Below, piece after piece: positions 18,801 to 27,296 of a stretch of DNA of 64,000 nt. Origin of the DNA: Candidatus Fluviicola riflensis (GTDB lineage: Bacteria > Bacteroidota > Bacteroidia > Flavobacteriales_D > Crocinitomicaceae); NCBI GenBank assembly GCA_002243285.1, contig CP022585.1, positions 2,592,641 through 2,656,640 on the forward strand. The letters run 5' to 3'. Below the pieces are notes generated by a model. The model did not search any database and was not told the origin of the DNA. It worked only from the letters and a program-made list of their open reading frames with translations. Each line of letters begins with the position of its first letter. Positions within the stretch are counted from its first letter, which is position 1. The position numbers were made by a program, and so were the translations under genes.

Positions 18801-18953
18801 TCGACCTAATGGAGAATTTCCGGGAGCATACGTTCCCATCGCAGAAGGAGCTGGAGTAATACCGTTGCCGTGAACGCGTTTCCAGTTTCCTTGTGCCACC
18901 ACACAGGTTGTACATAAAAAAAAGAGGCCCAAAAGAAGTATATATCTAACCAT
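15825..18953 (-). CDS. Secreted Kelch/PKD protein with a type B T9SS sorting domain
   Basis: A 1042-residue exported protein. A signal peptide (1-21, ending CVVAQ) is followed by Kelch-like blades (about 25-430; repeated NDLWRF / LWKFD..T..W.W and GTQGV.A..N.P), a PKD domain (WDFGDGTTSSLDNPTHVY), an Ig-like segment, at least three repeats of VDLG.D..LC....LNAGN.GA.Y.W, two further PKD domains (WSFGDGTFSSAQHPAHNY, WNFGDGAEAFIQNPTHTY), and a type B tail (about 955-1042, VPNAFTPDDDEFN, IYDRWGE, WDGSY). It is probably sent out by T9SS. Function unknown. Confidence 0.88.
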   Translation of the reverse strand: MVRYILLLGLFFLCTTCVVAQGNWKRVHGNGITPAPSAMGTYAPGNSPLGRYASASMQDNAGTFWLYSGNGANDLWRFNPSIEQWMHVHGSLTVGQPAVYGTQGVAAPVNHPESATFGHPSWGDLAGNLWIYGPNGLNDLWKFDIATGMWTWMKGTASLSPASFGTQGVPAATNNPGTCNETDCHWTDSNGNLWLYTEFDGNLWKFDVTTNMWIWMKGGGAANANPVYGTMNVFAPNNTPGGFVACPAVGTLYTMWMTSDDHLWMLVNRDGGNIQSEMWEYDPLTNQWRCRRIDVHPFGQSQVFPTPCVENNPAVFPVVRSEMRVDWVDDCNNLYFFGGSTFCTNSTIYNDIWRYNPSNNCYTYIRGGTTPEVPGVQGVFAPANTPPVAAGGQSWQNENGFYLMGGQGALQNSNAVWLYAPDSVQGNFTATVNCFTANFTNQSTTGCNYIKETLWDFGDGTTSSLDNPTHVYAMNGDYQVTMIVKNCSWDADTVVQTVTIDCGFSISLPSDTICVGECAELIVNSSENTDSLTFAWDNGIVINNDSVTVCPLITTSFTVIATNPAGDSDTVTAVVTVMNPPQVDLGVDTVLCGGTLLLNAGNAPALYQWQDNSSNQQLLVSSSGTYSVTVDNGGCTDSDTIQVIINGPLVNLGPDTTVCIPQFMLDAGNPGATYVWQDGSVNQTFQVSAIGTYFVTVTDANGCQIMDTIHVLPGALQVDLGPDVVLCIGEAQLLNAGNPGAVYNWSNGAITQSITVQEAGSYFVNVTQGVCEGSDTVNLVISDPLAVFSVSDTIGCAPLAVTFTDLSTSSSAINGWSWSFGDGTFSSAQHPAHNYSQSGNYNVQLSISTVDGCVSDTSKLVVVTVIPQPVASFLFSPQIPELETEIAFIDQSVNATSWSWNFGDGAEAFIQNPTHTYTYIENFEVTLVVTNEMCTDTTVAFIVIEEGLLFYVPNAFTPDDDEFNQVFKPVITSGVDLTSYHLTIYDRWGEVVFESLNTEIGWDGSYARCGLVQDGSYTWKIEFNGKRNGKAYVYHGHVNVLK

Positions 18954-19040
18954 TTGTTTTTGAATTCATTTTCGAAACAAAATTGAGCTATTGAGTTGTA
19001 GATTACTATTTTCAAGGTATGACAAAACTATGACAAGATT

Positions 19041-19075
19041 AAAAACCAGGCTATTTAACACCTTTATTGGTTTTT
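19041..19075 (-). terminator. Weak terminator of the TPR regulator gene
   Basis: AAAAACCA and TGGTTTTT form an 8-bp stem around a 19-base loop, 40 bases past the stop codon of the TPR regulator. The stem is short and the loop large, so it is uncertain. Confidence 0.35.
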
Positions 19076-19114
19076 AAATGAGGTTGATTTGAGCAAGGTG
19101 TCTGAAAATAAGAA

Positions 19115-20662
19115 TCAAACAATGTTTTTTATGAATTCGATCAAGTCCTCTTCTCTTGAAAGTGCCAGCTTCTTCTTTAATCGTACCCGTGATTTTTGGA
19201 CACTTGCAGGTTCTATGTTGAGTAAAGCCGATATTTCTTTGGTTGTCATCCCGATTTTCATGTAGGCACAATGTCGTAAATCGGTTTCGCTCAAATCGTG
19301 GCTTAGGGAAACCAAGCGATCAAAAAAAGAGGTGTGAATGTGCTCAAAATGGGTTTTGAATCGCTCCCATTCCTGTTCGATGCTCAAGCTTGAAGCATAG
19401 GTTTGACTCAGTTTCGTAAACCAGTCATCCGGTATGGAATTGTCGGTGTTTTTCAATGCTGTCAATTGATCTTTCAATTCCAGGATGATTTCTTGTTTTT
19501 GCAGCATCATGGTGGAACTACCCAATAATTCTTTTGTTTTGAGTTCAATTTCCTTTTCCAAAATTTGCTGTTGCTGTTCGGCCTTTTGCGCCACAACAAG
19601 ATTCAACTGCTTTTCATTTTCCAGTAATTGTGAGCTTTGTTTGATTTGTTTTGAGCGAAGTCCGATAATATAATAGAGTAGTATTGCCACGATAGTAGCC
19701 ATGACCAACAAAATGATCAGGATTATTTTTTCGGTCCTTTCACGTTTCTCTTTTTCCTTCAAAAATTTTGTTTTTGCCCGCTCTGCTTTTAACTGCTCTT
19801 CTTTTTTTTCTGTGTCGTAGATAATTTGCTGTTTCACAAACTCACGCGTCATTTTATCAGTGAATAGCTTTTCCTGAATTTTGATCGTTGAATCAGCATA
19901 AGCAAACGCCTTTTTAAAATCGCCCCGGGCATTGTAGAGTGCCGAAAAATTAACGTAAAACAGCCTGATACTGGAAATATCTTTTTTCAGTCGGGCAAAT
20001 TGCATTCCTTTCTGTAGATAGAATTCTGTGGAATCGAGTTTATTCATCCAGCCGTAGGCATCTGCAATATTTGAATAAATGGTCGCCATTCCAAGCGTAT
20101 CGTGCAATTGTTCTTTGATCTCCAGTGATTGAAAATAGTAGCCTAGAGCACTTTCGAAACGACGACGTTTTAATTCAATAACGCCTAAATTGGTTAGTGT
20201 TCTGGAAATTCCGATAGAATCACGGATCTTTCGTTTCAGCTGCAACGATTCGGAATAGTAATAAATTGCCGAATCATCCCTTCCCTGATTTCCCGACAAC
20301 ATTCCCAAATTGTTATATACATAAGAAAGTAAACGCCTATCCGGTTCCACTTTCAACTCGGCCAATGCCTTGTTATAAAACGCTTTGCCTGATGTTTCGT
20401 TTTTTAATTCGTAGTACGTCAGACCAATTGAATTGTAGACTTTTGCTAAATTCTTGTGGTCTTTTTTTGCTTCATAAATCCGGGCAGCTTTCAGGTATTC
20501 TTCCAACGATTTAGCATAATTTCCATTCGAAGCATATTCCTGAGCCTTTCCATAGATGGCATCGGCTGTTTTTTCTTTGGGGTTATTTTGCGCGACAACG
20601 GTATTGCTCATTGCCATCACAATGAACATTATTCCACAGATGATTCCGTTTGTGTCTCGCAT
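19115..20662 (-). CDS. TPR-transmembrane-LuxR-type transcriptional regulator
   Basis: The 515-residue protein has a signal peptide or signal anchor (5-25), at least five TPR units (about 35-270: YSEIL-like repeats such as AKVYNSIGLTYYELKN and ATIYSNIADAYGWMNK), a coiled coil (KKEEQLKAERAKTKFLKE), one membrane helix (about 316-338, IILIILLVMATIVAILLYYI), a second coiled coil, and a C-terminal HTH (about 455-515, MTTKEISALLNIEPASVQKSRVRLKKKL). This layout is common in Bacteroidota: an outside TPR sensor with a cytoplasmic DNA-binding tail. The targets are unknown; the adjacent Kelch/PKD gene is a candidate. Confidence 0.85.
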   Translation of the reverse strand: MRDTNGIICGIMFIVMAMSNTVVAQNNPKEKTADAIYGKAQEYASNGNYAKSLEEYLKAARIYEAKKDHKNLAKVYNSIGLTYYELKNETSGKAFYNKALAELKVEPDRRLLSYVYNNLGMLSGNQGRDDSAIYYYSESLQLKRKIRDSIGISRTLTNLGVIELKRRRFESALGYYFQSLEIKEQLHDTLGMATIYSNIADAYGWMNKLDSTEFYLQKGMQFARLKKDISSIRLFYVNFSALYNARGDFKKAFAYADSTIKIQEKLFTDKMTREFVKQQIIYDTEKKEEQLKAERAKTKFLKEKEKRERTEKIILIILLVMATIVAILLYYIIGLRSKQIKQSSQLLENEKQLNLVVAQKAEQQQQILEKEIELKTKELLGSSTMMLQKQEIILELKDQLTALKNTDNSIPDDWFTKLSQTYASSLSIEQEWERFKTHFEHIHTSFFDRLVSLSHDLSETDLRHCAYMKIGMTTKEISALLNIEPASVQKSRVRLKKKLALSREEDLIEFIKNIV

Positions 20663-20811
20663 AAATTCGGCCGAAGGTTATTCCATTCACCTCTGCACAA
20701 TATTAGTACATTTTGGAAAAGCAACCTCCAATTAGCAGAAAATCAATAATCCAGAGACAAAGCATGACAATATACGCTAGTTGATGAACGTTATACTGGA
20801 AATCTCCTGTC

Positions 20812-20946
20812 ATGAAACGTCTTATTTCCATTTCCCTCATTATGACTTCATTTGTCATCTTGTTTACCGCTTGCGGTACCACTAAAAATTCCAGCCGTAA
20901 ATGCGACGGTAAAAAAGGAACACGAACGCCCATGGGATTGATGTGA
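20812..20946 (+). CDS. 44-residue lipoprotein
   Basis: A short frame starts with a complete lipoprotein signal, MKRLISISLIMTSFV then ILFTAC, with the acylated cysteine at residue 21. The mature peptide is only 24 residues, basic, and ends KKGTRTPMGLM with a second cysteine (CDGKKG). I recall similar tiny lipoproteins ending in a TPMG-type motif in Bacteroidota, but could not check. The signal peptide and plausible codon use make it likely real. It lies alone between the TPR regulator (divergent) and lysA (convergent). Confidence 0.65.
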   Translation: MKRLISISLIMTSFVILFTACGTTKNSSRKCDGKKGTRTPMGLM

Positions 20947-21099
20947 AAACTGAAGTTTCTAAGATGAAATTCGGTGTTCGGAATATTATAAAAATCAGTT
21001 TTTTTTGAATTAAATCATCACTATTTTTACATCAAAAACACTGACATTAAACCAATTAAATTCAGTAATCCCGCAATATTACGGAAGTTTAGAACGTAT

Positions 21100-22320
21100 T
21101 TATACCAATTGTTCCACTTCCACGATTTCCACCTCATTCCTGTAAATATCCTCCAACGTCTCGCGTCGACGAATCAAGTGAGCTTTTCCATCACGTACCA
21201 ATACTTCCGCCGGACGTAAGCGCGCATTGTACTGGTTACTCATACTGAAACCGTAAGCGCCCGCATTGCGAATAGCCAGCACATCACCCTCGCGTACCTC
21301 GCTGATCAAACGATCATAACCAAACGTGTCGGTTTCACAAATATAGCCCACCACGGAATAGAGTTTTTCCTCTCCATTGATATTGGAACAATTTTCAATG
21401 TGGTGATACGCGTTATAGAACATCGGGCGAATCAGGTGATTTTGACCGCTGTTCACACCAATAAATACAGTTGAAGTCGTTTGTTTCACCACATTCACCG
21501 AAACAAGTAAGGTTCCACTTTCGCTCACTAAAAATTTGCCCGGTTCAAACCACAATTCCAGATCACGACCGTATTCCTTGCAAAACGCATGAAACGAAGC
21601 ACCGATTTTCTTGCCTATTTGTTCTATTGGAGTCACGATATCTCCTTCTTTGTAAGCGACTTTAAATCCACTTCCGAAATCCATGAACGTAAGATTCGGA
21701 AACGATTCTGCCGCCTGGTAAAGCAATTCGGCACCCTGAATAAATACATCGGCATCTATGATATCGCTTCCGGTATGCATGTGCAATCCAACGATATTGA
21801 GGTTATAATGTGCCACTAAACGGGTAATGTGACGTAACTGATGAATGGAGATCCCAAATTTGGAATCGATGTGACCAACCGAAATATTTGCATGTCCACC
21901 CGCCATGATATGTGGATTGATACGAACACAAACCGGTACATTGGCTCCGTAGCGCGCTCCGAATTTTTCCAGGATCGACAGGTTATCGATATTCACCATC
22001 ACGCCCAGTTCAACCGCTTCGCAAATTTCTTCAAAAGCAACTCCATTGGGTGTATACATGATTTCGTGTGCTTCAAATCCAGCTCTCAATCCAAGGAATA
22101 CTTCTTCAATCGAAACAGCATCCAATCCGGCTCCCTGATTACGCAATGTTTTCAAAATCGCACTATTACTGAGCGCTTTTAAAGCGTAATGTAACTTTAC
22201 ATCCTGTTTACCGAAAGCGCGTTTTAACCGTTGGTAATTTTCAACAATTTTTGCTTCGTCATAAACATAAACCGGAGTGCCAAACGTTTGGGCAACTTCA
22301 CAGAGAAAGGATGTATTCAT
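21100..22320 (-). CDS. lysA: Diaminopimelate decarboxylase
   Basis: The 406-residue enzyme makes L-lysine and CO2 from meso-diaminopimelate, the last lysine step. PLP is held by Lys48 in LHYALKAL. Other family marks are HMHTGSDI (180-187), FGSGF (215-219), EPGK (259-262) and CETDTFG (328-334, with Cys328 and Glu329 in the active site of the neighbouring subunit). Length fits LysA. It has no lysine-pathway neighbours, so it is probably transcribed alone from the site at 22336. Confidence 0.94.
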   Translation of the reverse strand: MNTSFLCEVAQTFGTPVYVYDEAKIVENYQRLKRAFGKQDVKLHYALKALSNSAILKTLRNQGAGLDAVSIEEVFLGLRAGFEAHEIMYTPNGVAFEEICEAVELGVMVNIDNLSILEKFGARYGANVPVCVRINPHIMAGGHANISVGHIDSKFGISIHQLRHITRLVAHYNLNIVGLHMHTGSDIIDADVFIQGAELLYQAAESFPNLTFMDFGSGFKVAYKEGDIVTPIEQIGKKIGASFHAFCKEYGRDLELWFEPGKFLVSESGTLLVSVNVVKQTTSTVFIGVNSGQNHLIRPMFYNAYHHIENCSNINGEEKLYSVVGYICETDTFGYDRLISEVREGDVLAIRNAGAYGFSMSNQYNARLRPAEVLVRDGKAHLIRRRETLEDIYRNEVEIVEVEQLV

Positions 22321-22335
22321 GTGTGTTTTTTGGCG

Positions 22336-22343
22336 CGAAGATA
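22336..22343 (-). promoter_or_regulatory. Possible -7 box of lysA
   Basis: On the minus strand this reads TATCTTCG, one mismatch from TAnnTTTG, 15 bases before the lysA ATG. No -33 box is obvious. Confidence 0.35.
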
Positions 22344-22561
22344 CTGATTTATTTTTAACTTATTGTTTTATTTAAAACATAGTGTTAAATTAATACTATA
22401 TTCTAATGAATCAATTTTAAATCCTGGCTCTTTGAAACACTCATCTCTCATTGTAAACACAGGGGTTCATAAGACAAGAGCCAAAAACACCATGTATTTT
22501 ACCTTACGATTGAACCAATCATCTAATTATCTGTAATTTGTAGCACCTTAAACAAACAAGT

Positions 22562-24295
22562 ATGAAACGATGGATTCTAGGCGCGCTGTTAATTCCGTTC
22601 GCGCTTTCCGCTCAAAAAACGAGTGAACAAACAATTAAGTCTGACATTAAAAAAGTGAAGCTTTTTCTCACTGCCGGTGAGATGACTCATGAAACGCCGA
22701 TCAAAATGTCCAAAGGCCGGAATAAACTGATTTTTTCAGGAATTTCCGCTTATGCAGACCCGGCTTCTATTCAGTTTTCGGCTACGGGTGTTTACCGCAT
22801 TGTATCTATTAGTACCGAAATCGACTTTTTGGCGGCGGAACAATTCAACCCGAGAATCAAAGTATTAAAGGATTCATTGGAACAACTCAAAGATCGCCAC
22901 CAGGGAAACCTGGATATGATTGGCGCTTACAATGCTGAGTTGGCGGTTATGAATATGAATAGGGAATTGGGTGGTAAAGAAAATTCGTTTACCATTGCTC
23001 AATTAAAAGAAGCGGCAGAATATTACCGCACGCGAACGCTTGAAATCAATCGTCAGTTGTCAAAAATCAACAAAGAACAACAGCTGATCAATGATCAGAT
23101 TGCCGATACACGTTATCAGCTTACCGAGTTGAATTACAATGAAAATCAGCGCAGTAATCAAGTAATTATCCTGGTAGATTGCAACGAGCAATACACGGCT
23201 GATGCTGTTTTGAGATACCAGGTTTCCGATTGTGGCTGGGCTGCTTCTTACGATTTATCAGCAACTGATCTCAGCCAGCCGATTACGCTTAAATACAAAG
23301 CGCAGGTGTACAACAACACCGGAAACGAATGGAAAGACGTGCAATTGACGCTTTCTACCGGCGATCCGAGACTTTCTGCTGCACATCCGACTATGACAAC
23401 ATGGTACCTGGATTATTCGAGTCAGGTAGCTCAACAGCAGAATTATTACGAACCGAAAAAAGCACAGTACGATTACCGTGTTCAGGCCGAAAACGAAATC
23501 AATCTGGCTAATCAGCGAGCTTATGATAATTACATGCTGGACAAAGACGAAGTGGCAAATCAGCGTTACGCGCGTAACTCGATGGAATGGACTGCTATTT
23601 CCTCCGGAAGAAATCCGATGAGTAACCCCGTTCAAATGAAACAGATCGAAGTTTCGGAACTGACCGCAGAATTTCTGATTGCCAATCCGTTCTCCTGTCC
23701 TTCCGATTCGCGCCCATACACGGTTGAGATCAAAGAAATGAGCATTCCTGCTACGTTTACACATGTCAGCGTGCCGAAAATAGATCAGGGCGCATTCCTT
23801 ATTGCCAACATTGTAGGATGGCAGGACCTGGATTTAATTCCTGGCCCGACAAATGTTTACTTTGCTGGAAATTATGTAGGTGTGAGCGAAATCAATACCC
23901 GCAACGTGAGCGATACGTTGTCGTTGTCTTTCGGTCGCGATACCAAACTTCAGGTTGCCCGTAAGTTGAAAACGGAGATGTCTACTCAGCGGGTTTCCGG
24001 TAATACCAGAAAAGATAATTATGCGTATGATATTGTGATTCGAAACAACCGAAATGTAGCCGTGAAAGTGGATGTTTACGACCAGATTCCGGTTTCGCGC
24101 AATAGTGAGATTACTGTTTCAGTGGATGAAATCGGTAATGGTAAAAAAGACGATGCCACTGGAGAGGTGAAATGGGAAGTAACCATTCAACCGGGAGAAA
24201 CGATCAATCTCCAGATTGCGTATGCGGTGAAATATCCAAAAAATGCGAAGGTGCAGATGAAGACGTTCCGAACGATTTCTTGTCCTAGTTTTTAA
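22562..24295 (+). CDS. DUF4139 (MuiA-like) exported protein
   Basis: The 577-residue protein has a signal peptide (1-17, ending ALSAQ). It fits the DUF4140/DUF4139 pair, sometimes called mucoidy inhibitor MuiA: the N-terminal region has VKLFLTAGEMTHETPIKMSKGRNKLIFSGISAYADPASIQ-type sequence, then a coiled coil (about 95-200), then a long beta-rich domain (VQLTLSTGDPRLSA; NVAVKVDVYDQIPVS). Biochemical function is unknown for the family. It stands alone between lysA (divergent) and lacI (convergent). Confidence 0.82.
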   Translation: MKRWILGALLIPFALSAQKTSEQTIKSDIKKVKLFLTAGEMTHETPIKMSKGRNKLIFSGISAYADPASIQFSATGVYRIVSISTEIDFLAAEQFNPRIKVLKDSLEQLKDRHQGNLDMIGAYNAELAVMNMNRELGGKENSFTIAQLKEAAEYYRTRTLEINRQLSKINKEQQLINDQIADTRYQLTELNYNENQRSNQVIILVDCNEQYTADAVLRYQVSDCGWAASYDLSATDLSQPITLKYKAQVYNNTGNEWKDVQLTLSTGDPRLSAAHPTMTTWYLDYSSQVAQQQNYYEPKKAQYDYRVQAENEINLANQRAYDNYMLDKDEVANQRYARNSMEWTAISSGRNPMSNPVQMKQIEVSELTAEFLIANPFSCPSDSRPYTVEIKEMSIPATFTHVSVPKIDQGAFLIANIVGWQDLDLIPGPTNVYFAGNYVGVSEINTRNVSDTLSLSFGRDTKLQVARKLKTEMSTQRVSGNTRKDNYAYDIVIRNNRNVAVKVDVYDQIPVSRNSEITVSVDEIGNGKKDDATGEVKWEVTIQPGETINLQIAYAVKYPKNAKVQMKTFRTISCPSF

Positions 24296-24383
24296 GGTGT
24301 GGTAATCTAAGATCCGGTGTGTAAGTCAATGATTCCCACCTCGCTTTAGAAGTGTGAAAATTTCACGATTTTCTCCGAGCATT

Positions 24384-24433
24384 TTGGCAAATTTTCAAAT
24401 TGTCCAATTTGCCAATTTACCATATGGCAAATT
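24384..24433. repeat. Three alternating copies of GGCAAATT
   Basis: TTGGCAAATT (24384-24393), its inverse AATTTGCCAA (24406-24415) and GGCAAATT again (24426-24433) lie in a 50-base stretch. The first two form a perfect 10-bp hairpin, and the second can pair with the third instead. It is between convergent genes, before the terminator at 24468. Function unknown. Confidence 0.4.
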
Positions 24434-24467
24434 TGAAACTTTACCTTCTTTGCTCACAAAAAAATCC

Positions 24468-24495
24468 CCGCTCACGCTGAACGGGGATTTTCTTT
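24468..24495. terminator. Bidirectional terminator between the DUF4139 and lacI genes
   Basis: AAAATCCCCG and CGGGGATTTT form a 10-bp stem with an 11-base loop, with A-runs before and T-runs after, so it works in both directions between the convergent genes. Confidence 0.85.
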
Positions 24496-24510
24496 TCTAT
24501 AAATATATTT

Positions 24511-25503
24511 TTAATGCGACCCTCTTGCGATAAAGCTGCATTCCATCATCAAATGCTTACGTTGTTCAGTTGATTCTTTCAGACGGTCCATCAATCTAGC
24601 TACGGTTTCTTCACCGATTTGCGCAATCGGCTGACGTAATGCGGTGATGGCCGGAGTGAAATACGAAAACGACTCCCGGTCGTCAAACGAGATCAAACGC
24701 GCCTGACCGGGAATCGAAACTTTCAATCGTTTCAGAGACGTAATGGTTGAGAGAGCCACCTTATTGTTCAGTGCTACGAAAGAATCAACACCTAGATCTA
24801 ACAACTGTTGAACTTGCTGGTCGGCCACTTTCGGATCATCGGAAATACATAGTTTTTCAAACGGAATTCCCTGCTGGGTACACGCCTCTTTCGCGCCATC
24901 AATGCGCAAGCGAACCGTCATTACACCGGAAGCCTGCGGATGAATGATTCCTACTTTTTTCGGTTTCACGGTAAACAATCCTACAAGTTTTCCGGCTTCC
25001 TTTGCGTTGTCAATCCCAACGAAATCGGCAAATTCATCACCAATACGGTCGACCCAAACTACCGGAATAGGTGTTTCGTCCAACACCGGTTTTAATTCAG
25101 GAATGCCGTTGCAAGGAGCAATAATCAACGCATCAACCGAACGCAGGATCAGATCGCGCATGAGTTTCAGTTCCATTGTATCGTCGTCATTCGTACTTAC
25201 GATAAACAAACTGTATCCTTTTTTATATAGACTTTCCTGGATCGCTTTGCTCAGTTCGGAATAAAACGGGTTCGAAATATCGGCCAAAACCAATCCGATC
25301 GTTTGTGTTTTCCCTTCACGTAATCCTTTGGCAAAAAAGTTGGGAACATAATTGAGTTCCTTGGCTTTGTCCAATATTAATTGCTGGGTGGTGGGACTGA
25401 TATTAAATTGCTTTCCTTTCCCATTAAGAACAAAAGAAACCGTTGACTTGGAAATGCTCAAGCTTTCGGCGATATCAGCCAACGAAATACGTTTTGATTT
25501 CAT
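24511..25503 (-). CDS. LacI-family transcriptional regulator
   Basis: The 330-residue protein has an N-terminal LacI helix-turn-helix (about 5-55: SLADIAESLSISKSTVSFVL, then hinge region) and a periplasmic-binding-like effector domain (TIGLVLADISNPFYSELSKAI, then VDALIIAPCNG). The effector, probably a sugar, is unknown, and no sugar-use genes are near. It lies 8 bases after nadK on the same strand and probably shares its transcript, though that coupling is unusual. Confidence 0.9.
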   Translation of the reverse strand: MKSKRISLADIAESLSISKSTVSFVLNGKGKQFNISPTTQQLILDKAKELNYVPNFFAKGLREGKTQTIGLVLADISNPFYSELSKAIQESLYKKGYSLFIVSTNDDDTMELKLMRDLILRSVDALIIAPCNGIPELKPVLDETPIPVVWVDRIGDEFADFVGIDNAKEAGKLVGLFTVKPKKVGIIHPQASGVMTVRLRIDGAKEACTQQGIPFEKLCISDDPKVADQQVQQLLDLGVDSFVALNNKVALSTITSLKRLKVSIPGQARLISFDDRESFSYFTPAITALRQPIAQIGEETVARLMDRLKESTEQRKHLMMECSFIARGSH

Positions 25504-25511
25504 ACGTTTAT

Positions 25512-26390
25512 TTAATTTCTTCTATCAATTCCCCAAAGCATTTTGTTGCGAATGGTATCTAAGAAATTGTTGTCCTCAAATTTAATCACATTTATCATGT
25601 AATCAGCTTTATGGATCACAACTTCTTCACCGCGCTTCAAACTTTTAGACTGTCCGTCTAAACTAATCAGGTAATTGCGTTCGCGACCTTCAACCATTAA
25701 TCGAACGGGCATTTTGTCAGGAACCACCATTGGGCGCACGTTGAGATTATGCGGTGCAATCGGCGTAAGAATGTGCACCTGGCAACCGGGAGTAATAATT
25801 GGCCCCCCACAACTCAAACTATAAGCTGTAGAACCTGTTGGGGTGGAAACGATCAAACCGTCGGCCCAATAGGAATTGAGGTATTTATCGTCCAGGTACG
25901 CGTGCACGGTAATCATGGATGAAGTATCTTTTTTGTGTACCGTCAATTCGTTTAAAGCCACATTTTGATCACCAAACAATTGCCGCTCGGTTTCAACACG
26001 CAACAACGAACGTTGCTGGTATTCAAATTCTTTCTTCAGAACGAGGTCCAGCGCTTCTTCCAGGAATTCACTCCCAACATTCGCCAAAAACCCAAGTCTT
26101 CCTGTGTTAATACCTAAAATAGGAACGCCGCTATCGCGAATGAATGAAACGGTTCTCAGGAAAGTACCGTCACCGCCAATACTAAACGCGATATCAATAC
26201 CCGACTTAAAATCGCTGCTCGACGAAAACGTGTCTGCACCGGCAGCCAAACCTGCTTTCTTTTCCAATTGCTCCTGCAGTTCGGCTTCCACAACAGGTTT
26301 CCACCCATAATGTGCTATCAACTCCAGGAATTGTTTAAAAACAGGTGTATTTTGCTTCGTTATTTTTTTTCCGTAAACAGCTACACGCAT
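25512..26390 (-). CDS. nadK: NAD kinase
   Basis: The 292-residue enzyme phosphorylates NAD+ to NADP+. It has the NAD/ATP-binding GGDGT motif at 72-76 (IAFSIGGDGTFLRT), the conserved Asn147-Glu148 (ALNELTV) and the glycine-rich DGLIVSTPTGSTAYSLSCGG block (about 170-190). Length is normal. It follows the CBS-domain gene by only 3 bases and precedes lacI by 8. The cbs-nadK pairing next to a divergent pdxJ is, from memory, frequent in Flavobacteriia. Confidence 0.95.
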   Translation of the reverse strand: MRVAVYGKKITKQNTPVFKQFLELIAHYGWKPVVEAELQEQLEKKAGLAAGADTFSSSSDFKSGIDIAFSIGGDGTFLRTVSFIRDSGVPILGINTGRLGFLANVGSEFLEEALDLVLKKEFEYQQRSLLRVETERQLFGDQNVALNELTVHKKDTSSMITVHAYLDDKYLNSYWADGLIVSTPTGSTAYSLSCGGPIITPGCQVHILTPIAPHNLNVRPMVVPDKMPVRLMVEGRERNYLISLDGQSKSLKRGEEVVIHKADYMINVIKFEDNNFLDTIRNKMLWGIDRRN

Positions 26391-26393
26391 GGG

Positions 26394-27056
26394 TTACATA
26401 TTGAGGTAGTTCATCAATGCATCGTATCTGAATTGCATATCGTCTTCATCGGAACTGCGTTGATAAGTCGCTTTTACAACGATATCATAGCGTTCAAATG
26501 AACGAATAATACGCCCCAGTTCCATCTGATTGATCTTCAGTGTTACTTCAATCTTGGTAGAATCGGGTGTTGACATAATATAGGAGCTTAAAATCTTCGC
26601 ATTGTTTCCTTCAACGATCTGCGCAATTTGCGCCATTGAATAATCAATACGGTTCATTTCAAGTACTACAATTCCACCGATTTCTTTGATACTTCCGGTG
26701 TTGGCGATCATGCACATCAATTGGTGTACACTGGTACAACCCAGGTATTGTTCCTGCTGGTCTAAAATGGGCAATACCGAAATACGATGCTCGGCCATTT
26801 TAGCTAAAACTTCAAATACATGCACGGTATCAGCCACATACGGCCGCGGAAGGTGGTCAAACAAAATGTCTAACGATTGGTCCAAATCTTTTCTGTCAAG
26901 AATCTCCGTTTCGGAAATCAATCCTACGAAGTTTCCATTTTTTAGTACGGGCAAATGCGACACTTTGAACTCTTCCATCCAACGCAAAGCCTTTTCACCT
27001 GAATCTGTATGAATCAACGGTGGTATCTCGTCTGTAATTACGTCTCTTGCTATCAT
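26394..27056 (-). CDS. Tandem CBS-domain protein
   Basis: A 220-residue cytoplasmic protein with two CBS domains (about 1-57 and 66-124: SHLPVLKNGNFVGLISETEI and ISVLPILDQQEQYLGCTSVHQL), then an ACT-like tail (about 135-205). I chose the ATG at 27056; the longer frame uses TTG inside a TACTTTG promoter-like box. CBS pairs bind adenine nucleotides, so it may sense energy charge. It is the first gene of the cbs-nadK-lacI group and divergent from pdxJ. Confidence 0.85.
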   Translation of the reverse strand: MIARDVITDEIPPLIHTDSGEKALRWMEEFKVSHLPVLKNGNFVGLISETEILDRKDLDQSLDILFDHLPRPYVADTVHVFEVLAKMAEHRISVLPILDQQEQYLGCTSVHQLMCMIANTGSIKEIGGIVVLEMNRIDYSMAQIAQIVEGNNAKILSSYIMSTPDSTKIEVTLKINQMELGRIIRSFERYDIVVKATYQRSSDEDDMQFRYDALMNYLNM

Positions 27057-27296
27057 GATATGCGCCAAAGTAGGGAAATATTTGATGTCTGCAAGAATTT
27101 TTCGCAGGTTTTTTTAATGAATTCAAGCGCGCTCTGTTTATTCGCCGATCCAAAATTGTTTCTCAAAATAACGTTCATTTGAAGTCGAAAAAAAATACAC
27201 TTGATTAGTCATCAAAATCGTGCCGTTTTTCATTAATTTTCCACCTTGAAAGCGGTAACTATAAAACAAACCCGTTGTAAAACCCGAACTGTTGTC

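Noticed and set aside
27068..27246. TTG starts for the CBS and pdxJ genes
   Set aside because: ATG at 27056 and 27297 give normal family lengths, and a promoter-like box overlaps the CBS TTG.
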